NCBI GenBank assembly: GCA_903895695.1
Contig: CAITUY010000076.1
Span: forward strand, 30,624 to 94,623
Reading direction: 5' to 3'
Origin: an uncultured bacterium
Lineage (GTDB): Bacteria; Verrucomicrobiota; Kiritimatiellia; CAIKKV01; CAITUY01
Length of the DNA: 64,000 nt
The notes beneath the pieces are model-generated. The model did not search any database and had not been told where the DNA came from. It saw only the letters and a list, made by a program, of their open reading frames with translations. The stretch's first letter is position 1. Every line of letters begins with the position of its first letter. Made by a program: the position numbers and the translations under genes. This document shows positions 18,531 to 28,292 of this stretch, piece by piece.

Positions 18531-20852
18531 TCACCGTTCCAGCCGAAAGATGCGTGTCCCCGGTTCGGGCATGCTGAACGTGATGACACTCGTCTTCCCG
18601 GCAAACCGCTTACCGGTGATGACATCGTAGACCCGATACGAGCCGGGCAACGCGATGTGCTTGATACCGGGCTGGATGGAATGGATCGCGACGATGGTGC
18701 TGTCGGCCAGGAGGATGTCGCCCGTCTCGGTGTAGACGTGTTCGCCGGCATACCGGGCCAAGTTGCGCCAGAGGTCGGCTGGAATGGGCACCGCCGTGGT
18801 GAACACCGAGGCCCAGTCACCCGGGCCTTTGCCCTTTCCCGCGCCCTGGCCGAACTCCTTCACGGCCAATCCCGCGTAGTTGAGCCCTAGCTTCGTCCAT
18901 GCCGCGCCGAGACGGATGCCATCTTTCGGGTACAGAGCCGGCCCGTAGGCCAGCGGGCCGCCCAGCACAGTGTCGGCCTTCAACCCGGCGGTGACCGGAT
19001 GCGCGAAGTTCGTGATCAGCGTCCGCCGTTGAACGTTGACCGGGATCAATGGCTCGAACTGGAATCCCGTTAGCCGCGTGGCCGAGTTCGTGGAGAGCGC
19101 CACGCCATCCGAGATGCCGGAACCCGGCCCCCACAGCACCACGTTGCCGTCGCGAAAGACCTTCTCCTTCAGCAGGGCCACGCGCCCGTCATCCACCTTG
19201 AAGAGGTTCGGAAAGTAAAAGACTTTGTGCTTCGGGAAGTTAGGCAACCGAAGGTCGTCCAGCAGGTAGATTCGGTATGGCACGCCACAGCGCGCCAGTC
19301 CCATCTTGGTCTCCCACATGATGGACTCATTCAGGTAGTTGCCGCTGCCGTTGCTCTCCAGGACGGCGGTGTCGTCGATGACCATGGCAACACCCGGGAC
19401 ATCCTCATGCTTCCAGTCCATGGATTCGCGCACCACCTCCACCTGGCGGCCGATGACCTGCTGAATCTCCGCGTTGCCGAACCAGCCGTCCGTATTGCCG
19501 CACAGATCCATCCAGTAGGAATGAAAGCCACGGGTAAAGGAGGTGGCGAAGTCACGCCAACTGAGCGCGGCATATTCCTTGACGTCTCGCGCGGTGCCAT
19601 AGGCACCCTTCTCGCTGTTATTGTTGTAGGTGCGCAAGTCCATCTCGCAGAGGAAGAGCTTGCCGCGCAGCACCATGGAATCGGCGATTCCCTCGGGCTC
19701 GTACACCCCGCCCATGCCGCGCGCCTGGTAGTCGTGCGGCGTGACGAGTCCGTCGAACCCGGGCAAGTCGAACAGTTTCGCCACGTCCAGGTAGCCACCC
19801 CCGCTCATCAGATCGGGATAGGCAGGAAGCCAGGACGCCTTGGCATCGAAAAACCCGGACAAGCTCCACCCCTGCATGGGCATCTTGAAGGCGTCATAGA
19901 GACAGAGTTTCTGCCCCCCACAGGCATCAGAACAGGCCCGCATAATCTTCGCGTAGCCCTCGTGCACCAGGTGGGCCATCAGTTCCAGATAGTCGCGCCG
20001 CGGTTGGTTCTCCGCAGCCGGCTGCCAGTAGGTGAGTGCGGCCATCTCCCGCTGCGGACCGAGAAGCGGATCCTTGGGTACCATCACCGTCTCGAAGGTC
20101 AGGACCTTGTCACCGTACGCTGCCCGGAACGCTTCCTCCGTCTTGTACTTGTCTTTGAGGAATGCCCTCCAGCGGGCCAGCATCAGCGGGCTGTGGTCGT
20201 AAAGGTGATCGCTGGCCACCCCCGCGAAGGTGCCCTCGCCGAACATGCCGCACCAGTAGCCGAGCACACGATTGGCCCAGGGCTGGCCCTCGATGTAGGT
20301 GATCTGCGCGCCCGCCACTTTTGCCAGGCAGTCCCAGTACAGGTCGGAGGCCAGCGACGGGATGTCGGTCACGTTGCCTTCTTCGGTCACAAACAGGAGA
20401 TCGGGATGCAATTTCTTCCATGATTGCGGCGGTTCGTCCTGCAGGTTGCGCACGATGAACCAGGCGTCCGGGTCCAGCTTGTCGAGCACCGCCAACTGCT
20501 CTTCGAACGACGGCCGGCCTCTTCCCAACTCCTGGATCACGGGGGTGCTGCTGATGGTGTCTCCCAGCCAGAACTGGGATGCACCCCATCCCCCGGATAC
20601 CGACGGCCGGATAAGAAAATAGGCGCCCATATGATGCGGCGCGAACCAGGGGATCTGTTTCTTAAAATGCGATGTCGCCCAGCCCACGGGGCTGTACAGC
20701 GGCAACGGTAGCGGCGAACCGTTGACAAAGATCTCCGGGCGGCCGTTGTGGGGAGCAAGGGTCACGGCCAGCTTCTCGCCAGGCGCGAGCGGCGCGGCCT
20801 GGGCGCCGAGACACAACAACGCCAGAAGGAAGCGGAGGGAATCCCGCATCAT
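18531..20852 (-). CDS. Secreted GH42-like beta-galactosidase/TIM-barrel glycosidase
   Basis: A 773-residue protein with a signal peptide (LRFLLALLCLGAQA). The N-terminal 450 residues look like a GH42-type (beta/alpha)8 barrel: YWCGMFGEGTFAG supplies a probable acid/base Glu, ARWRAFLKDKYKTEEAFRAA is the typical GH42 helix, and LFLCEMDLRTYN supplies a probable nucleophile Glu. The later region (GNVVLWGPGSGISDG, HPVTAGLK) resembles the trimerisation/amidotransferase-like domain of GH42. Its ATG overlaps the upstream stop as ATGA, with AAGGGG as ribosome binding site. The family fit is imperfect, so a neighbouring GH family is possible. Confidence 0.65.
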   Translation of the reverse strand: MMRDSLRFLLALLCLGAQAAPLAPGEKLAVTLAPHNGRPEIFVNGSPLPLPLYSPVGWATSHFKKQIPWFAPHHMGAYFLIRPSVSGGWGASQFWLGDTISSTPVIQELGRGRPSFEEQLAVLDKLDPDAWFIVRNLQDEPPQSWKKLHPDLLFVTEEGNVTDIPSLASDLYWDCLAKVAGAQITYIEGQPWANRVLGYWCGMFGEGTFAGVASDHLYDHSPLMLARWRAFLKDKYKTEEAFRAAYGDKVLTFETVMVPKDPLLGPQREMAALTYWQPAAENQPRRDYLELMAHLVHEGYAKIMRACSDACGGQKLCLYDAFKMPMQGWSLSGFFDAKASWLPAYPDLMSGGGYLDVAKLFDLPGFDGLVTPHDYQARGMGGVYEPEGIADSMVLRGKLFLCEMDLRTYNNNSEKGAYGTARDVKEYAALSWRDFATSFTRGFHSYWMDLCGNTDGWFGNAEIQQVIGRQVEVVRESMDWKHEDVPGVAMVIDDTAVLESNGSGNYLNESIMWETKMGLARCGVPYRIYLLDDLRLPNFPKHKVFYFPNLFKVDDGRVALLKEKVFRDGNVVLWGPGSGISDGVALSTNSATRLTGFQFEPLIPVNVQRRTLITNFAHPVTAGLKADTVLGGPLAYGPALYPKDGIRLGAAWTKLGLNYAGLAVKEFGQGAGKGKGPGDWASVFTTAVPIPADLWRNLARYAGEHVYTETGDILLADSTIVAIHSIQPGIKHIALPGSYRVYDVITGKRFAGKTSVITFSMPEPGTRIFRLER

Positions 20853-22858
20853 TGCCCCTTTGCGAGCCAACGCAACGTCACGGCGAGCGCATCCGACCAG
20901 GCCGGCTGTTCCCAGAATGGCGTCTCCTGCTTCCGGAACCCAACGTGCTTCGCTGGTTCTCCCAACACCGTGAGCAGGATCACCGCGACCCGGCCCTTGC
21001 CGAGTTGCCTGGCGACAATCGCCGGCTCGCCGCCCGCGCGCAACCACACCTGCGCGTCGGCTTTGGCCTTCAGTTGATGCATCCAGAAGGCATCGCCGAG
21101 CGGTTTCCCCGCGACCGCCTTCTCCAGCGGAGAACCGGACGCAACCGTGAGTTCGCCCGATTTCACGGGCCCCAGATCATGGCCGTCCATTAACTCCACG
21201 GGCAGCAGTTCCTTCAGGGCGGCGCTCTGGTGATAGTTGCCGCTGCCAAACGCCTGGGGCCCGCCGATGAACAGGACGGAGCCGCCGTTTTCGACGTAGG
21301 CCTTGAGCATGCCCGCACCCTGTTCCCCAACCATGGCGCCATAGGCGATGTTGTCGAAGATGATGACATCCTGCTTCATGATCGCCTCGTAGTCCCAAGG
21401 CGGCACGCTCAACATCTGGATGTCCCCGACGTCTTTGTACCAGGAGACCAGCAGTTCGTGCGGCCCGAGCGCCTGGGCCGCCTCTTCAACATGCCAGAGT
21501 TTGTAGTAGAGGCCCCGCAAATGCATGATGCGCGGCTGCTCGTTCTTGACCTTGGTCAGCACGGGCGGCTTGATGATCTGCCGTTCCTTGGGCGGCACCG
21601 GCGCCGCGTAGCCCTCTACAGTCTTCCCCTGCTCCTTCCCGCTTCCCGACCCGGAGTAGGCGAACTCGTAACTCTCCTTCCAGTTGCTGCCCTCGAGGCC
21701 AACCTGGATGATCAACGGTTTTCCAGCCTGTCCGGGGAACACGGCCGTGACCCGTTGCGGCTCGCGGCCGATCCCGCCCACCTCGCTCACCGAGGGCTGC
21801 GTTCCGATCGCAAGACTGCGGTTCAGCCAGGCCAGGGTAGTCGTCACCTTCGCGCGACCCAGTGGCGCGGCAGGGGCTACCAACACGTGCTCCACGCACA
21901 GCGCCCCATTGCTCGCTGTAACCTTGATGTCGGCGGCCAGGTGGGGCGAGGCATAGACAACGGTCTCCAGGCCCTCGACCAATACGGCGGTCGAGCGCGT
22001 GGTCCAACTCATCGTGCCCGGCAGCAATATCTTGTCGAAGAAATACTCGGAAGACGCCAGCCCGCAATTGTACAGCGCCCACAGGGAATTGTAGTCCATC
22101 AGAAACGCCAGCCCGATGCGGTCTTTCGGGTCGATACCCGCAGTCCAGCCGGCCACAAGCTGCGGCTCTCGCGTCCAATCATTGGCCGGCACGACTACGT
22201 GCAGACCGCCCGCGGACGGACGCGTCATCACCTGCCGGCTCTCCGGCCCCGAGTCGCCATCGGCCCGGTACACATGCTGCTGCCAAAACGTGAACGCCTT
22301 GCTGGCGGTGGCCGTGTTCTTCAGTTCCACCTCGCACTCGACGACCGGGCGGTCAGCCGCCAGGGAAAGGGTGCGGATGATCCGGATGTCGGCGACACCC
22401 GCATTGATCGATCCCGCCCAATTGCCAGTGGACGTGCGGGAAACCCGGACCGATGCCTGGGTGGGGCCGGCCTCGACCACTTCCACCTCGTATGGCACAT
22501 CGAGGAACTCGCCCGGCCAGTTCTGTTCGTAGAAGTGGTCCATGAACAAGCCGCTACTCGGGTTGGTGATCATTTCACGATTCAACCGTTTGGCGATGAA
22601 GCTGGATACCCTACCCCCTTTGGCCGGGTCCACGGTCATGCGAATCCAGTCGTTCTCCAGCACGGCGACCTTCCGGCCCTGCTGCTCGACCATCTGCGCG
22701 CTGGCGGCACCGGCGTAAACCGGCCCCGGCCAGCGGCATGCCATTACGACAATGCCGGCAAAGAGCGCCACCCGGGCTGCCCGATGGTCCCGGCAATAAC
22801 GTCCCGACGTTCCGCGGCCCTGTACGAACTTGTGAACCATGCGATTTGTCATGTTCAT
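20849..22858 (-). CDS. Exported protein: galactose-mutarotase-like N-terminus plus amidotransferase-like C-terminus
   Basis: A 669-residue protein with an N-terminal hydrophobic export segment (about residues 28-50). Residues 55-330 form a beta-sandwich of the galactose-mutarotase superfamily type (LENDWIRMTVDPAKGGRVSS, VVECEVELKN). The C-terminal 230 residues form a flavodoxin-like class-I-amidotransferase-like domain (DVIIFDNIAYGAM, AYVENGGSVLFIGGPQAFG, GKGRVAVILLTVLGEP). There is no catalytic Cys nucleophile elbow, so it is probably a structural or sugar-binding version. The stop overlaps the downstream GH42-like start. The same C-terminal domain occurs in the adjacent gene upstream. No assigned function. 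Confidence 0.55.
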   Translation of the reverse strand: MNMTNRMVHKFVQGRGTSGRYCRDHRAARVALFAGIVVMACRWPGPVYAGAASAQMVEQQGRKVAVLENDWIRMTVDPAKGGRVSSFIAKRLNREMITNPSSGLFMDHFYEQNWPGEFLDVPYEVEVVEAGPTQASVRVSRTSTGNWAGSINAGVADIRIIRTLSLAADRPVVECEVELKNTATASKAFTFWQQHVYRADGDSGPESRQVMTRPSAGGLHVVVPANDWTREPQLVAGWTAGIDPKDRIGLAFLMDYNSLWALYNCGLASSEYFFDKILLPGTMSWTTRSTAVLVEGLETVVYASPHLAADIKVTASNGALCVEHVLVAPAAPLGRAKVTTTLAWLNRSLAIGTQPSVSEVGGIGREPQRVTAVFPGQAGKPLIIQVGLEGSNWKESYEFAYSGSGSGKEQGKTVEGYAAPVPPKERQIIKPPVLTKVKNEQPRIMHLRGLYYKLWHVEEAAQALGPHELLVSWYKDVGDIQMLSVPPWDYEAIMKQDVIIFDNIAYGAMVGEQGAGMLKAYVENGGSVLFIGGPQAFGSGNYHQSAALKELLPVELMDGHDLGPVKSGELTVASGSPLEKAVAGKPLGDAFWMHQLKAKADAQVWLRAGGEPAIVARQLGKGRVAVILLTVLGEPAKHVGFRKQETPFWEQPAWSDALAVTLRWLAKGQ

Positions 22859-22900
22859 AGATCCCTCTGGCTCGTGTCTTCTCTCGGGTTCATCGGCTAC

Positions 22901-24217
22901 CTATTTCCGCGGCAGCAACCACCGCACTACGCGCTCCATGCAGTTCGGCCAATCCGGCCAGTCCCAAAAGGCCATGCCGCCCGCCGGCGGTTCGCCCAGC
23001 ACGGTGGCGCTGAGCGCCGCTACCCGGCCTTTTCCATACTCCCATGTGACCAGCGCCGGCTGACCGCCCGCGGTCAACTCGACTGTCGCGCCCTGTTTCG
23101 CCTGGGCCTGGTGCATCCACATGACAAGCGGCGACGCCTTCCAATCGAGCCCTTTCATGGCTACGCGGCTGTTCTTGTCAGGCTGCAACGGCGCGGCTTG
23201 AGCCAACGGCTTGAGATCCTCAAACCCGGGAATCGTGACCGGCAGCAGCGGCTCCAAAAGTTCGCTGCGTTCCATCGCGCCCCGGCCAAATGCGAACGGC
23301 CCGCCCACGAGCAGCAACCCGCCACCCGCCTTGACGAAGTCCTGGATCATCGCCCGTTGGGGTACCGTCAGGCACTCGGCGTCCGCGTCGCACAGCACAA
23401 TCAGGTCGCGGTTCATGACCGTTTCGTAGGGGCCGGGTGGAGGCAGGGCGAACGTGGGTTCCCCCTCGCCGGGCGTCGTCGGGGGCTTGACCACCGGCGG
23501 CGCTCCCTGCAGCGGAATACCCGCCAGCGCGCTGCCGCGCTGCCCGCGGACGACGTAGGCAACATCGACGGTTGCGCCCATGGACGACAGCAGCGTGTGG
23601 ATCCGGTAATGCTGGTAGTAAAGCCCTTTCACGAACCAGACGTTGGTTCCCGTGTGCGGAGTCAGCCGCGGCTCCTTTGGCCGCTCGAACTTCGCGAACG
23701 CCAGTTGCTCACCCTCCGTATACAGCCGCTTGCGCGAGACCGTGATCCGGTCGATCCAGGCACGCGGGCCGGCATACTTGCGGATCGTGCAGATGTTGAG
23801 CACCGGCAGGCGAATGACGAAGGGGTAGACGAATTCCTGGTACTTCTTCGCCTCCTTGAAATCGAGCCAGCGGGGGTGTTCCCACACACCGCCATTTTCC
23901 ACGCCGACGTCGAACGCCTGCCCGGGGCGCGTGTTGTCCTCGACCTTCAGACGAAAGCGCACTTCGTATTCGCCGGGCAGAAAGTCCATGGTGTAGCCGG
24001 ACGTACAGGTGTACCAGTTCATCCAGGTCTTCTCTGTCGCCGGACACTCCAGTGCCTTGCCGTCCAGTGCATCCGGGTCATCGACACCCGTCACGCCCGG
24101 GTCATTCGACCACGTCGCCTCGTAGATCCAGGTGCGTGCTGCCACCTGGGTCTGCCCCTGGACTGACACTGACGCGGCTATCAGTGCAGCGAGGGTCAAC
24201 GATACGGGGAGCCGCAT
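22901..24217 (-). CDS. Exported protein with beta-sandwich N-terminus and amidotransferase-like C-terminus (paralogue of the next gene)
   Basis: A 438-residue protein with a signal peptide (LTLAALIAASVSVQGQ). The N-terminal 170 residues look like a carbohydrate-binding beta-sandwich (DFLPGEYEVRFRLKVED, FDVGVENGGVWEHP). The C-terminal part contains DLIVLCDADAECL, FVKAGGGLLLVGGPFAFGRG and GKGRVAALSATVLGEPP, closely matching the C-terminal domain of the 669-residue neighbour. The start ATG is one base after the stop of the upstream TIM-barrel gene (TGAGATG), so the two are coupled. No nucleophile Cys is seen in the amidotransferase-like domain. Role unknown; probably part of polysaccharide handling in the envelope. 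Confidence 0.55.
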   Translation of the reverse strand: MRLPVSLTLAALIAASVSVQGQTQVAARTWIYEATWSNDPGVTGVDDPDALDGKALECPATEKTWMNWYTCTSGYTMDFLPGEYEVRFRLKVEDNTRPGQAFDVGVENGGVWEHPRWLDFKEAKKYQEFVYPFVIRLPVLNICTIRKYAGPRAWIDRITVSRKRLYTEGEQLAFAKFERPKEPRLTPHTGTNVWFVKGLYYQHYRIHTLLSSMGATVDVAYVVRGQRGSALAGIPLQGAPPVVKPPTTPGEGEPTFALPPPGPYETVMNRDLIVLCDADAECLTVPQRAMIQDFVKAGGGLLLVGGPFAFGRGAMERSELLEPLLPVTIPGFEDLKPLAQAAPLQPDKNSRVAMKGLDWKASPLVMWMHQAQAKQGATVELTAGGQPALVTWEYGKGRVAALSATVLGEPPAGGMAFWDWPDWPNCMERVVRWLLPRK

Positions 24218-24218
24218 C

Positions 24219-26096
24219 TCACTTCTCTCCCTCGAATACCACCAGGGTCCAGTACTTCAGCTCGGGGACCGTGACGGTGATATCGCCTGTCCCGCGCGTG
24301 AGCGACAGCGGTGTGACCACGGGCCCGGTCGCCCCATCAGCGCTCAAGGCCAACGCCTTCGTGATCTTCATCCCCGCGGGCGGCATCAGCCGCACGGCGA
24401 CGTTCTGTTGCGGCGCGGGTCCCGCGTTCTTCTCGTCATAGCGCTCGCCGGTCGAGGGGTTGATCAGGTGCACGATGAACTGACTCCGGCCATCGGGCAG
24501 GTCACGGCGGCGCACATATTCCTTCCACCAGATATCGCGCGGGCCGGTGACGGACAGCAAGGCGGCGGGCTCGGTGACAAACTGCAGCGCGTCATCGTAG
24601 AACAGGCCGCAATAGCGGGCGAACAGGCGCATGTAAGGCCAATAGTCGCAGGTGACGTGGTAACAGATATGCATGCCGGACCCCATCAATACGGCATACA
24701 TGATGACGGCATCCGGCCGCACCGGTTTGACGTCGGTGGTCCACATGCGATCCTGCGCAATGCCCACGATACCGTACGGATAGCCGCCGGCCTGCCGCAC
24801 GGTGGGAATGGCGGTGCGCAGGTAGTCGCGCAAAAAGGCCCAGTTGTTGAGCTTGCCGCCCGCATGGCTGATCTCGTTCATCCCCTCGTTCATCACCAGC
24901 CCGCCGTCCGCGGCTTCCGCAAGCCACTTGGGCGTTGCATTGGAGACCGAGTTGAACCAGCCCACGTTATCGCCATAGACGAAGTGCGGCTTCACCTTCC
25001 GTTCGGCGTCCTTGATCCGGCGCACCAGGTCCGCCTCCAGTTGTGGGATGCTTGTCCCGGGCTTGACGGCCGGCTGGCCCAGGATGTCCTTCACGTCCTC
25101 CACGTACCACCCGCAGTTGTCGAACCGGATGCCGTCCCAGTCGAACTGCTTCATTGAGCCGGCGATCTGGTCAATGCCGAACTGCGCGACTTCCGGCTTG
25201 CCCAGGAGCGGACAGATGGCCCAGATGCCGCCATCTTGGTGCGGTTTCCATTTTCCATCCGCAAACGTGGGCGCTTCGATCCAATCGAGCACCTCCACAT
25301 CGAACTTGCAGCCGTACCAGTCCTGGCCCCAGTGGTACCATTCGGGGTGGCGCCGGGCGTTTTCAAAGCCCGCCGCGCCGCACGCCCACTTGTCCGCATA
25401 GATAACGATCCGGCCGCCCAGGGCGTGCACGTCCTCCGCCTGTGCCTTCATGCCCTTCTGGCTGTTGTAGCGACCCGCCTGCCCAGAGGTCCAGTACTCG
25501 CGAGTCGTGGTCAGTTCGCTGAAATCGCACGGCGCCCAAAAAGCGGTTTCAGCTATGCAGAAATACGAGTTGCGCATGCGCTCTGCGCCGCTTAGCGCCG
25601 TGCCGAAGGAATAGGCGTCGCGGTCGTCGCACATGCCGGTGGGAATGGTCAGGTGCCCGACCTTCACCGGATCGTCCGTGACCATGAAGTATTCGCAAGC
25701 TACCGAGTTGGACTGCCCCTCAGCCGTGAGGGTGGCGCGCACCTCGTAACCATACTCCGCGCCATCCTTCTTCTTCCCGGTACGGAACGCCACGGGTATT
25801 GGCTTCGTTTCGCCAACGGCTACTTCAACGGCCCGCTCGTCCAGCGTGTCCACACGGTCCAACCGGCTTAGGAGTTCCAGTTTCAGATGCGCGGTGCGCA
25901 TCGTCTTATTCGTCCCCTCCAGCGCCTTGCCCGCCGCCGCCAGGGTGACTGTGCAGGTACCCGGTGAGTCGAAACCATAGACGAGCTTGTCCGGCCACAC
26001 CTTCGTGACCGTCACCCCGCCCGCGGCCCAGGCCGCGCCGCTCTGCGCAAACAACACCCCTGCCAACACGCTGATCCACGAACGATTGGTTTTCAT
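24219..26096 (-). CDS. Secreted TIM-barrel glycoside hydrolase (GH66/GH13-like)
   Basis: A 625-residue protein with a signal peptide (WISVLAGVLFAQSGAAWA). Residues about 27-140 form an immunoglobulin-like beta-sandwich. From about 150 a (beta/alpha)8 barrel follows, with GGRIVIYADKWACG, FDWDGIRFDNCGWYVEDV and KPHFVYGDNVGWFNSV. The Asp in IRFDNCG occupies the nucleophile position of GH13/GH31/GH66-like enzymes, and the layout with an N-terminal beta domain resembles dextranase-type GH66. The C-terminus carries a beta-sandwich (AVRLMPPAGM). It sits 7 bases after the GH36-like gene and is coupled to the next gene. Exact family uncertain. Confidence 0.55.
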   Translation of the reverse strand: MKTNRSWISVLAGVLFAQSGAAWAAGGVTVTKVWPDKLVYGFDSPGTCTVTLAAAGKALEGTNKTMRTAHLKLELLSRLDRVDTLDERAVEVAVGETKPIPVAFRTGKKKDGAEYGYEVRATLTAEGQSNSVACEYFMVTDDPVKVGHLTIPTGMCDDRDAYSFGTALSGAERMRNSYFCIAETAFWAPCDFSELTTTREYWTSGQAGRYNSQKGMKAQAEDVHALGGRIVIYADKWACGAAGFENARRHPEWYHWGQDWYGCKFDVEVLDWIEAPTFADGKWKPHQDGGIWAICPLLGKPEVAQFGIDQIAGSMKQFDWDGIRFDNCGWYVEDVKDILGQPAVKPGTSIPQLEADLVRRIKDAERKVKPHFVYGDNVGWFNSVSNATPKWLAEAADGGLVMNEGMNEISHAGGKLNNWAFLRDYLRTAIPTVRQAGGYPYGIVGIAQDRMWTTDVKPVRPDAVIMYAVLMGSGMHICYHVTCDYWPYMRLFARYCGLFYDDALQFVTEPAALLSVTGPRDIWWKEYVRRRDLPDGRSQFIVHLINPSTGERYDEKNAGPAPQQNVAVRLMPPAGMKITKALALSADGATGPVVTPLSLTRGTGDITVTVPELKYWTLVVFEGEK

Positions 26097-26103
26097 GGTC
26101 TTC

Positions 26104-28245
26104 CTATTGTTTCATTCTGTAGACGTTTCCCGTTTGGAGTATGACCGGAGCCGACATCACAACAGCGTCGCGGGCCTCGGTTTCGGTCAACTGTTCGACG
26201 TGCCGGGCCGGGGCTGCCAGAGGCATGTCTCTGAAAGCCCAGATGAGCGCGTGTCCATCCTTGTCCCAGCGCACACCTGCCCCGCCCGGCAGAACCGTAC
26301 GGCGCGCTCCGATCATGCCGGGCAGCGCCTGCATGTAGAGGCGGTTCAGCCGGACGTGCCAGTCGGGGAGTTCGTGCTCCAGGTTGAAGCGGTGGATGAT
26401 GGCGCCGCTGCGGCTGGCCATGAGGCGGAACAGCATGGTTTCGAGCACGGCCGGCGCCCGCCCTTGCGTCCGATCCGCACCCAGGCAGATGTCGATCGCC
26501 ATGTCCTCATTTCCCATCCACCAGCCCAGGTCGTTCTGGCCGACCACGCCCTGGATTGCCGCCTGGCGGCTGCCCTGCAAATCAATGACCCCGAAATCGC
26601 CGATGCCGAAGGGCGAAATGCCCTCGAAAGAAAACGCCTTGATCCCCAGTTTCTGGAACTCCCCATAGAGCCGCCCCAAGGCCGCCAGATTGCCGCGCAT
26701 CCGCTCGGCACAGTTGTAGGCCAGCATGTTGAGGTTCGCCCAGGAATCGGTGAACAGGTAGTCGAGGCCGCCCTCCTCCTTCCACCGCCGGATGTCGCCC
26801 AGCAGCCAGTCGAAGTAGCCCGGATGATTCAAGTCCATGGTAACAATGCTGCTGACGCCGTAGCCGCCGCTCCAGGTGAGCGAATTCACGGCCCGCATCC
26901 GCCACTCGGGATGCTCGCGCAGGATGGCGGCGCGTGGCGAGAGCACGGTACTGAACCAGGTACCCATCTCGATGCCGTGCAACCGGGCCTTGTCCGCCAT
27001 GTAGCGCCACGCTTTCATGCCGCCCCAGAATTCCGAGGGCAGCATCCGATGCGTGGCGCAGATGCTGCCGCAACAGAGATCGCCGTGGATGCCGGCGTCG
27101 GCTTTGCGTCTCAGCCCATCGACCGTCAGGTCGCTCTCGGACATCGGCTCGGGGAAGAAGCGGCGGATGCCCGCCTTGGCCAGGCGCGGGAAGAGATGGT
27201 CGCCGATGGCATAGGGCACCTCGCGGGTATCCGCCTCCACTCCCGGCACGACTGTCATCTTGACCGCGCCGTCCACGACACGCGTGGTGTACGAGGGCCG
27301 GATCTCCGGCATCACGGGCGTGGGCGCGACGTTGAAAGGCTTGCGGATGCAGCCGTAGGCCAGCTCGCGGGCCTCCCACCACAAATCGCGCGCCGCAGCG
27401 TCGGCTACCGGCCCGGGCGTAAAGAGCACCTGCTGCGGCGTCGTGGACGCCCGAGCGGACAATTCAACCCGGTACTCGTCGAGTACGCGCAGTCGCGTGG
27501 AACCCTTCATCGATTCGATGACGCTGCTGACGGGCTGGAACTTGGGCCAATACTGGAAGAGTGCGCCAGCCTTGCCGTACTGAAAATCGAAAGCCTGGAT
27601 AAGTCCTCCACGTGGCGCCAACTGGTAGGAAAAGCCTTGAGGCCGGCCATACTGTTCCAGGGTCTTCAGGCAGACCGAGGTGAAGACGGTATTCTTCGCG
27701 CCCTTGTAGACGGGCATGTTGCACTGTCCCTGGCTCAGGACCGTGTTGCCGACAATGGACCCGCCCAGTTCCCAGGAACCATCCATCACAAGCCGATGAA
27801 CCTTGCGTTTCGTGCTGGTAAAACGCAACGCATGGGAGAACCCGGTCCAATCGCGCCCACCGAGTTTCAGGGACGCGGGCTTCAATTCAAGCACGAGCCG
27901 ATCCTCAATCGGTTCACGCGGCAGGCCGACGTTGACCAGCGCCTGCTCATACTCGTCCATATACTCCTGCCGCAGGCCGGGCGTCCCGATCAAGCGCAGG
28001 ACGACACGCGTCTCCCCACCCCTGCCCCGCTCGACGCCTTCCAGAAAGGCGTGGTCATACTGGTAGCCCTCCGGCGTGTCGAGCCGCGGCAGGAGCGGGA
28101 AACTCCCATCGCGCAGGGGCACGCCGCCGACCGTGACCGCACCGATGCCCAGCCAGGCTTTGTTCGGGCCAAGCAGGAGCTGAATCTCGATGGCCGGATT
28201 GAGCTTGAGGATCACTGCGTCTGGTGTCTTCCGTTGCTGCTTCAT
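26104..28245 (-). CDS. GH36-like (clan GH-D) alpha-galactosidase-type protein
   Basis: A 713-residue protein without a signal peptide, so probably cytoplasmic. A large N-terminal beta-supersandwich (to about residue 320) precedes a TIM barrel containing GIEMGTWFSTVLSPRAA, GLDYLFTDSWANLNM and FSFEGISPFGIGDFG. The Asp in LFTDSWANLN is in the nucleophile position of GH36/GH31-like retaining alpha-glycosidases, and WMGNEDMAIDICLGAD may carry the acid/base. Raffinose-type alpha-galactosidases are the closest match by architecture; the specificity is inferred only. It lies 47 bases after the alpha/alpha-barrel gene and 7 bases before the TIM-barrel gene. Confidence 0.6.
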   Translation of the reverse strand: MKQQRKTPDAVILKLNPAIEIQLLLGPNKAWLGIGAVTVGGVPLRDGSFPLLPRLDTPEGYQYDHAFLEGVERGRGGETRVVLRLIGTPGLRQEYMDEYEQALVNVGLPREPIEDRLVLELKPASLKLGGRDWTGFSHALRFTSTKRKVHRLVMDGSWELGGSIVGNTVLSQGQCNMPVYKGAKNTVFTSVCLKTLEQYGRPQGFSYQLAPRGGLIQAFDFQYGKAGALFQYWPKFQPVSSVIESMKGSTRLRVLDEYRVELSARASTTPQQVLFTPGPVADAAARDLWWEARELAYGCIRKPFNVAPTPVMPEIRPSYTTRVVDGAVKMTVVPGVEADTREVPYAIGDHLFPRLAKAGIRRFFPEPMSESDLTVDGLRRKADAGIHGDLCCGSICATHRMLPSEFWGGMKAWRYMADKARLHGIEMGTWFSTVLSPRAAILREHPEWRMRAVNSLTWSGGYGVSSIVTMDLNHPGYFDWLLGDIRRWKEEGGLDYLFTDSWANLNMLAYNCAERMRGNLAALGRLYGEFQKLGIKAFSFEGISPFGIGDFGVIDLQGSRQAAIQGVVGQNDLGWWMGNEDMAIDICLGADRTQGRAPAVLETMLFRLMASRSGAIIHRFNLEHELPDWHVRLNRLYMQALPGMIGARRTVLPGGAGVRWDKDGHALIWAFRDMPLAAPARHVEQLTETEARDAVVMSAPVILQTGNVYRMKQ

Positions 28246-28292
28246 TGCCGCGCCTTTCTCAGGTTACCTGGGAGGTCCAGGCGTTCGGTCTC

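Noticed and set aside
21230..24166. A 978-residue open frame on the plus strand
   Set aside because: It lies antisense to three well-supported genes with clear domains, is rich in Arg, His, Pro and Gly as expected of GC-rich antisense frames, and shows no motif.
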